Source of the DNA: Xestospongia muta
Lineage: Eukaryota; Porifera; Demospongiae; Haplosclerida; Petrosiidae
Assembly (NCBI GenBank): GCA_963693285.1
Contig: OY848917.1
Span: 4,516,618-4,580,617 of the forward strand
Reading direction: 5' to 3'
Length of the DNA: 64,000 bases
A model generated the notes under the pieces. The model saw only the letters and a list, made by a program, of their open reading frames with translations. It had not been told where the DNA came from and did no database searches. Positions 57,971-64,000 of the stretch are shown one piece after another. The position numbers were made by a program, and so were the translations under genes. The first letter of the stretch is position 1. The number at the start of each line of letters is the position of its first letter.

Positions 57971-59557
57971 TTAAACATGAACTTTGGATACATCAAACTT
58001 TTTACAAGTCCTGTTGTCAATTAGATGCTCATTTGGTAATGAACACAACAGACCGGCTAACCATGAATACCCGCTATATCCTCTTACAAGTACATAAGAT
58101 TCTGCTAGAAATAAAAGGTCTATTATTGCATACAAGGCTCCTTCCTTTTCTTGTCTTTTTAACTTTCTTGCTCTGTCCATTTTGTCCATATGTATGAGAT
58201 AGTTATTCAAAGATCGAAACCTTGCTCCCCACGTTTTGACGGCAATATCTTTTACCACGTAAGAGTCTGTAGCTAAGAATATAAGGCTATCATTTCCTAG
58301 ATGTTTGTCAGCTGTATGGACTGCACATTGTAATGCCGCTTTCCAGAGATGTTCACCTTTTAAAAGTTTCTTATGAACAACATAGTCATTAACTTGCTTT
58401 ACTCCAATAAACCCTGTCCGTAGATGAATACCAGTGAATACATGACCTGTCAACTTTAGGGCTTCTTTTGCTTTGGAAAATTCACGTAAAACATTCTTTT
58501 CAAATTGAAACAAGTATCGAAGAACTATTCCAACAATATCATCTAATTCGTGACCAGAGAGACGAGACAGACCAATTGACTCATACCCTTTAGCTAGCCA
58601 TGGAGTGCTGGCTCTTGATGTTTGACTGATGAGAGAAACTTCCAGATTTGTTACCATTGTAACAACTTTTTCCTTACCAGCCATAACGTCAAGGAAATTT
58701 TCCCATTGTTTTTGAGACAAAGACATAAAAGGATTGTTATCAGTTGTGTATACAGTGAATTCCTTGACATTTAGTCTTGGAGTGACAATCGTTTGATTGC
58801 TATTAGTTGGATAGAGAATTGTGTGAAGATCTTTGTCAATCCAGTTAATCATATTAGGTTTAAAATGTACTCTTTCTGGCGATTGCCAGTCCAGTAAAAG
58901 CCTTCTTTGACTAATAACAGCTATCAACAGTGCAAATGACATTCCTTTTAATCTATCAGCTATCCCTCCACATCTGACTCCTACAGGACACATCCATACC
59001 AGTGTTCTACTATTGTTAGGATCATTGGACATAATACGATGACTCTCTGTATACCTTGATAGAGCATTAAGAAACTTTACATACTTTTTAAAGAAAATTC
59101 CTTCACTTTGTGAATAACAGGTAAGAGATATACCAGCTAAAATATTTTTCTGAAAATCAGATGACAAATTATCAAGTAAAAGTTTTGAGTTTTTTTTACA
59201 AACAGCTGGAGAAAATCCATTAGGTTCTAATGGGTGGCTACTGGCCTTGGGAAGAAAATGTTTTAGATCATTCTGAGAGAAGACTGAGTTTTCACCATAT
59301 AGCTTCCACCTGATATCTAATTGATCAGGAGAGAGAGTAGTTTGGGTTGTAGCCCTACCAGTAGCTGAAGATGGATGGGTTGAATCTTCACGACGGACGT
59401 TAGGTGTTGAAGCGTTAAAATACTCAAAGACTGGTATACCTTTTATTAAAAATGTACCCTCACGTTTTGCAATGTAAAATGAACTCAGCAGAAAGAGCAC
59501 AACAATGAAGAATAAAGCCCAGAGAACCAGCCATTTCTTTCGAGAGATCAGGAACAT
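57971..59557 (-). CDS. Fucosyltransferase-like type II membrane protein
   Basis: Single coding exon, 528 residues from ATG at 59555-59557 (MFLISRKKWLVLW); two GTG codons precede it and are not starts. A basic patch then a hydrophobic run (~9-27) gives a type II Golgi anchor, followed by a Ser/Thr/Pro-rich stem (~45-85). The catalytic region contains CPVGVRCGGIADRLKGMSFA (~190-210), resembling the GG..DR..G loop of the alpha-1,2/alpha-1,6/O-fucosyltransferase superfamily. GIHLRTGFIG (~375-385) matches the H-x-R-x-G motif that contacts GDP-fucose. Late SLIFLATDSYVVKD and YSGYSWLAGLL fit the GT-B nucleotide-binding half. Acceptor unknown. It is flanked by two PA14/GalNAc-transferase genes, so a joint role in Golgi glycan decoration is plausible (inference). 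Confidence 0.72.
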   Translation of the reverse strand: MFLISRKKWLVLWALFFIVVLFLLSSFYIAKREGTFLIKGIPVFEYFNASTPNVRREDSTHPSSATGRATTQTTLSPDQLDIRWKLYGENSVFSQNDLKHFLPKASSHPLEPNGFSPAVCKKNSKLLLDNLSSDFQKNILAGISLTCYSQSEGIFFKKYVKFLNALSRYTESHRIMSNDPNNSRTLVWMCPVGVRCGGIADRLKGMSFALLIAVISQRRLLLDWQSPERVHFKPNMINWIDKDLHTILYPTNSNQTIVTPRLNVKEFTVYTTDNNPFMSLSQKQWENFLDVMAGKEKVVTMVTNLEVSLISQTSRASTPWLAKGYESIGLSRLSGHELDDIVGIVLRYLFQFEKNVLREFSKAKEALKLTGHVFTGIHLRTGFIGVKQVNDYVVHKKLLKGEHLWKAALQCAVHTADKHLGNDSLIFLATDSYVVKDIAVKTWGARFRSLNNYLIHMDKMDRARKLKRQEKEGALYAIIDLLFLAESYVLVRGYSGYSWLAGLLCSLPNEHLIDNRTCKKFDVSKVHV

Positions 59558-60331
59558 CACCACCCCTCTTCTGATTCATTGTGTGGGCGCTAAATAGTAA
59601 ATACACTGTACTTATTATATTAACAAGAAGGGGTGTGTTCTGTGTTTGTTTCGGCCTAGAGCTGGAAGAAATAGGCAATGTATTGATACTGTAGTGATAA
59701 GACAGGACAGGCGATAAGTAAGATATCTGTAGAACAGTTGTTGTTCAAGATCCACGATGTATTTATTAATATGATATATAGTCACAATTTTTTAATTATT
59801 AATACATTATTTTACTATTTTGTTCAGTGAAATTATCGACAAATGAGTCATACTGTCATTTAAATGTTCGTTTGGTAGTGAATATAGGTTACTATGAAGC
59901 TTCAAGTTAGTAGACTTCATCAAGAAATGTCGAGTATAATTTAACTTGTAGAGATGATCTAAACTTAAAGTATAAATTCTATATAGATGAATACGTGAAA
60001 TATCCTGCCATAAACTGGTTAATTGACTTGTAAAGGAACACTAGGTTATAATAATAATTATTATACTTATAAATAAAATTTCGTTTCCTGAGTGGGTGGG
60101 GATATGAGAGTACTATATACGCTGACTGCTGTGTCACGCATTGAGATAATAAAGAAATATGAAGAACAGAGACTTCCAAGTTTAAGTTGTCTTGTAAGCC
60201 GGCAGACAAGATTAACTTCGATATACACAATCCATGCTATATATATTAAATCGACTAATTATTCTACGTAGGCGTATAATTTTGTATGAGTGTGACGTGT
60301 TATCACATATTCAGACTCCTTCTACATAACA
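59558..60331. other. Divergent intergenic region
   Basis: 774 bases between the start codons of the fucosyltransferase-like gene (-) and the second PA14 gene (+). Presumed shared promoter region. No coding content recognised. Confidence 0.5.
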
Positions 60332-63300
60332 ATGTTGGCGAAGTGTTGTCGTCGTTCTATGTTGAAAGGATGGATTGTGACTATATTAGTTTGTGCTGCA
60401 CTACTGTATTGTAAGTTCTCTACACAGTATTGTCATGACTGTACTGAGTATGAAACCACACCCCATCAATCACTCATACTAGTAGTATCTAGAACTATGG
60501 TGTGCTGTTCACGTCAAAATATTGCAATAATGGGAGTGGTTCACTATTGACTCATAATCTATATATATATGATCTATGATTGTATGCTTAAGTGTTTAGT
60601 GTTTAGGTTTTTGGGATGGGATCTAGCAACAATATAATATAATATAATATAATTCTTACAGTACCACTCCCACAATAATTTTGACACAAATAGCACATTG
60701 TATAGAACACTTGACCACGTACATCCAATGTGTCTTGGGACAAAGAATCTTCTAAGTAGGTAACGACTCTGTTAGCATGTAGTCCACCCTTTTGGTTGGA
60801 CACGCTACTTTTTTTGTAACAGACATGGGACCAAGTACATTTATGAGGACTTAAGTAAAGTACAAGTACTTTTGAGAGTATTTAATTACAAGTAGAAGTA
60901 CAAATGATTCAACCGATAGGTATAATTACTTAGGAAGTGCTGGTAGTGCTTATTGCTTATAATTAGATAGTGTCGTATGTCAAACAGTGTTATAATTAAG
61001 GTTTATTATTGCGTCTTATAAACATCACACTGAAAAAAACATTTTGTCATTTTAACTGAGCTAGCTTTTCGTTAACACATGTACAATTTCCAGTCAATAG
61101 TAACCTACTTTTCATACTTTAATAAAATGTTAGTTTATACCAGACGCAAATACTGCAATTTGATTGGCCAGCCTCAGGTTTTTATATTTATTAGTAACCT
61201 GTACGGAGGTTACTATATAAATACTATACTTTAATAAAATGTTAGTTTATACCAGACGCAAATACTGCAATTTGATTGGCCAGCCTCAGGTTTTTATATT
61301 TATTAGTAACCTGTACGGAGGTTACTATATAAATACTATACTTTAATAAAATGTTAATAACTCCTGACTGAAAATAGTACATTAAAGCATGTTAAGGGAG
61401 ATTTTTTTTCTTACTTTCAAGTGTTTAGTGTTTCAGTTATGAGTCTAGGGACAAGTACATAATTAATTGGGTATATAGTATCTAAACTGAATGTACCACT
61501 TTAGACTAATAGTGATTCTTTATGAGTGAACTAAAATTAATTTACAAGACATGTTATTGTTGACTTGTCCTGTATTTGTTCTTAACAATGGACTTTTTAA
61601 TATCACTTATTAATATTGATATATATTGATCTATAAGAATGGCACTTCCACTGTTAGTTGTAGTCTGAATAAAAACATCCTTAAATCAAAGGACATTAAA
61701 TAAAGGATGTTGTTATTGGAGTAATGATGTGAAGTAAACATAGACTGAGAGCCAGGTAGTTAATTAATTGTGTAATTTGTGTCTCTCTAATTTCTCAGAT
61801 TTGTTAAATGTCAGTCGTCCGACTTCAATTGTTGGATATTTTATAGTAGAAAATGATGAAGATATAGTTCAGAATGAGTCTTTCAATAGCACTGTACATA
61901 ATGGTTCTGTAATTTTATCAGTTCAAACTGTGATCCCCCTATCTGATACTCCAGTAAGTTTATTGATATAAATTGTTGATTATTTCCTTACAATGACACA
62001 TAGATAATGGGCCAAGTAAATTATGACAGTTGGCTATGTGAGCCTTATATAGGGACTACAGTAGATGATATCAGAATTAGACATGACTGGCCCAACCACC
62101 CAACAGTAAGTGATTTTTATTGTTATAAACAATGACAGTGTCTTTGTTTTAACATAGAAAAGAGAAACTAGTGATAAAATTCAAGTGTTTGTTAAGAGAT
62201 TACTTCACTTTGGATGCAAACAATATGGTTACATAGTACCACCTTCAACAGGTATATACATACACATATACTTACATTATACAGTTTTTTTTTGTACAAG
62301 AATATAATGCATTAATTACTACACTCTAGAAAATATATAACCACTTATATGGGTTACTAATAGGATAGACTATTTGGTATAATATGGTTTGACAAGATCA
62401 TTATATGCACAAATCTATGGAGATATAAGCATGCAGTATCAATCATTGATGTACTGGACATTGCAATATACACAGATGTGTTCTAAGTCTATTGTTTTAT
62501 TAGGTATGTATGACTTCCATATAAAGAGTAGTCATAGTACTGCTGCTGTTAGTGGTGAATTCTGGCTGAGCACCGACTCACAAGTGACTAATTTAGTGAA
62601 AATGTTAGATTATTCTCAAAAAGTAAGTGATAGATACTTAACAACTATATAGTACATTCCACATTTAAGTTAGATTTACATGGAGCTATTATGCCTGATT
62701 TAATAGCTGTTTAGTAATATGCCTAAATTAAGTGCTAATTGTAAAGTTGCTTTATTCTTGTATTGTTACGTAAATAAGAATTAGACGAAAAGGCTAAACC
62801 AAAGACCAAGGTTATGACCACACTTTGGTAGAGACTTACAACAGTCTACAATCTGTGATATGATATACTTACATTTTATAGAGAGGCCAATCTGGTAGTA
62901 AATCTTCTAATTCTAAGAAAGCAACGTATGTTAGCATATTATGATTGTTTCTGTGGTAATGTCTCTTATTTACTAGTTTAGAAAGTGACAAAAAATATTA
63001 TTTTGAATTCCATGTTAAAGGATATAAAGGAGGAACAAACATCAGCGTCAAAGTAATATAAATACATGTACTGTTTTGTTCAGTCTCTACATTACTAATT
63101 ACAGTGGAAACCACCTATAGCTACTCATGAAGAATTTGAAGAAATACCTAATTCATCTTTGAGTACGGCAGTCAAGTGTAAGTAACAGTATTAATGTACT
63201 TCTTACTGGAATCTTTAGTAGAAAATGGTGCCTATGCTAAGTCAATGTTGACATCATCAATTGTTCAGTCCTTGACATCTCTTTCATTGCCTAGTAATAA

Positions 63301-64000
63301 GCTACAGTCACCTGGTTATCAACCACATGTTACATTTAATGTACATAAAGGTAATTATAATGGTAATTATAATTAATATACATAATGATAATTATAATTA
63401 ATATACATAATGGTAATTATAATTAATATACATAATGGTAATTATAATTAATGTACATAATGATAACTATAATTAATGTACATAATGATAATTATAATTA
63501 ATGTACATAATGATAATTATAATTAATGTACATAATAGTAAGTAGTAACTATAATTAATTTACTTATGAATTTATTTTTTTGTTCTAAGCAACTGATTTA
63601 AAGATTTTGCCAGAATGTGAATTTAATAATAAGATCAGATGGGTAAGTATTATGACAAAAAATAATAAATAAAGCTTTTCATGTTGTACCACAATTTTGA
63701 CTCATAAAACTTTGCAATAATTATTTTTAATAGTCACATGTTAATATACTTTCTACTATTTACTACATCATATTAATATATTAAGCTGAGAAATGGAATG
63801 TGTATTTCATTTGAACAAAGTATTAGTTTCAGATGGAACAGAGCAATAAAAAATGTTCTTAGTCCTAATGTTGTCAATTTGGTATCAGGTTTTGCACCTT
63901 TTTTTTGTTTATGGAAAGTTAGTAATGAATTCAATAAATTGAAACGTCACAATCAAACTGTTAACAACTAATTACCCTCTAAAATTACTTGTTTTTCACC
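60332..64000 (+). CDS. B4GALNT3/4-like: Second PA14-domain GalNAc-transferase-like gene (3' incomplete)
   Basis: Paralogue of the minus-strand gene. Exons: 60332-60410, 61799-61953, 62004-62105, 62158-62251, 62504-62622, 62882-62925, 62977-63052, 63105-63177, 63219-63350, 63590-63642; continuation beyond 63642 is unresolved. Exons 1, 3, 4, 6, 7 and 9 have exactly the lengths of their counterparts (79, 102, 94, 44, 76, 132). The N terminus MLAKCCRRSMLKGWIV plus hydrophobic run is a type II anchor. The PA14 region is evident (GEFWLSTDSQ, YYFEFHVKGYKGG). A candidate exon 11 near 63832 (ATGGAACAGAGC) meets a stop in the expected phase, so either it is spliced differently or this copy is damaged. 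The catalytic half lies outside the window. Confidence 0.8.
60411..61798 (+). other. Intron 1 of the second PA14 gene
   Basis: 1.39 kb with a tandem duplication (61114-61355). No exon recognised. Confidence 0.6.
61114..61355. repeat. 112-base tandem duplication
   Basis: Two essentially identical 112-base copies plus the start of a third, each containing a CCAAT-type gattggccagcc and the inverted pair AGTAACC/GGTTACT. Confidence 0.93.
63340..63559. repeat. 25-base tandem repeat starting at a splice donor
   Basis: About eight copies of a unit of the form tacataatgRtaattataattaa. The first copy overlaps the exon 9 end (gtacataaag|gtaatt), so the repeat appears to have grown out of the 5' splice site. 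Confidence 0.85.

Noticed and set aside
59558..59563. Upstream start for the fucosyltransferase-like protein
   Set aside because: The two codons are GTG; the first ATG is at 59557.
1..64000. CRISPR array, tRNA, rRNA or prokaryotic operon features
   Set aside because: Tandem repeats here lack CRISPR repeat/spacer structure. I saw no tRNA cloverleaf or rRNA. Gene structure is spliced and eukaryotic throughout.

Overview
This is nuclear DNA of an animal, most likely a demosponge (an Amphimedon-like genome; inferred, not tested). The sequence is AT-rich and genes are packed a few hundred to about two thousand bases apart. Most are cut into many short exons by short GT-AG introns. The families are metazoan: a death-fold/TRAF-like signalling protein, a PA14-bearing beta-1,4-GalNAc transferase, a bubblegum-type acyl-CoA synthetase, a membrane-anchored fatty aldehyde dehydrogenase, neugrin and a local cluster of 7TM receptors. 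I derived exon limits by hand from splice sites and reading phase; the spliced lengths of the main multi-exon genes divide by three.

Layout. 1-888 (+): end of a multi-pass membrane protein. 2353-6707 (-): fatty aldehyde dehydrogenase in 11 exons. 8212-13967 (+): an unrecognised Ser/Pro-rich, probably nuclear protein with an eh1-like motif and an E2F-type site upstream. 14598-15169 (-): neugrin. 15483-20224 (+): a 1059-residue protein with death-fold, CARD-like, coiled-coil and two MATH domains, head-to-head with neugrin. 20225-22750: gene-poor, with repeats. 22751-29637 (+): ACSBG-type acyl-CoA synthetase in 18 exons. 30203-32780 (-): caspase-like C14 protein.

33480-43404 holds two intact tandem copies of an isopenicillin-N-synthase-like 2-oxoglutarate/Fe(II) dioxygenase plus a decayed third fragment. 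44470-51511 holds three single-exon 7TM receptors on the minus strand, repeated with units of about 3 kb. One has a single premature stop. Two units carry orphan copies of the last two exons of the neighbouring glycosyltransferase, and one carries a non-autonomous hAT-like insertion whose empty site is visible in its sister units.

51804-57674 (-) is an intact 20-exon PA14/B4GALNT3/4-like glycosyltransferase. 57971-59557 (-) is a single-exon fucosyltransferase-like type II membrane protein. From 60332 (+) a second PA14/B4GALNT-like gene runs off the window, head-to-head with the first and with matching exon sizes. The right third is therefore a small Golgi glycan-synthesis neighbourhood. On the left, the aldehyde dehydrogenase (fatty aldehyde to fatty acid) and the acyl-CoA synthetase (fatty acid to acyl-CoA) are consecutive steps of lipid metabolism, although about 16 kb and several unrelated genes separate them.
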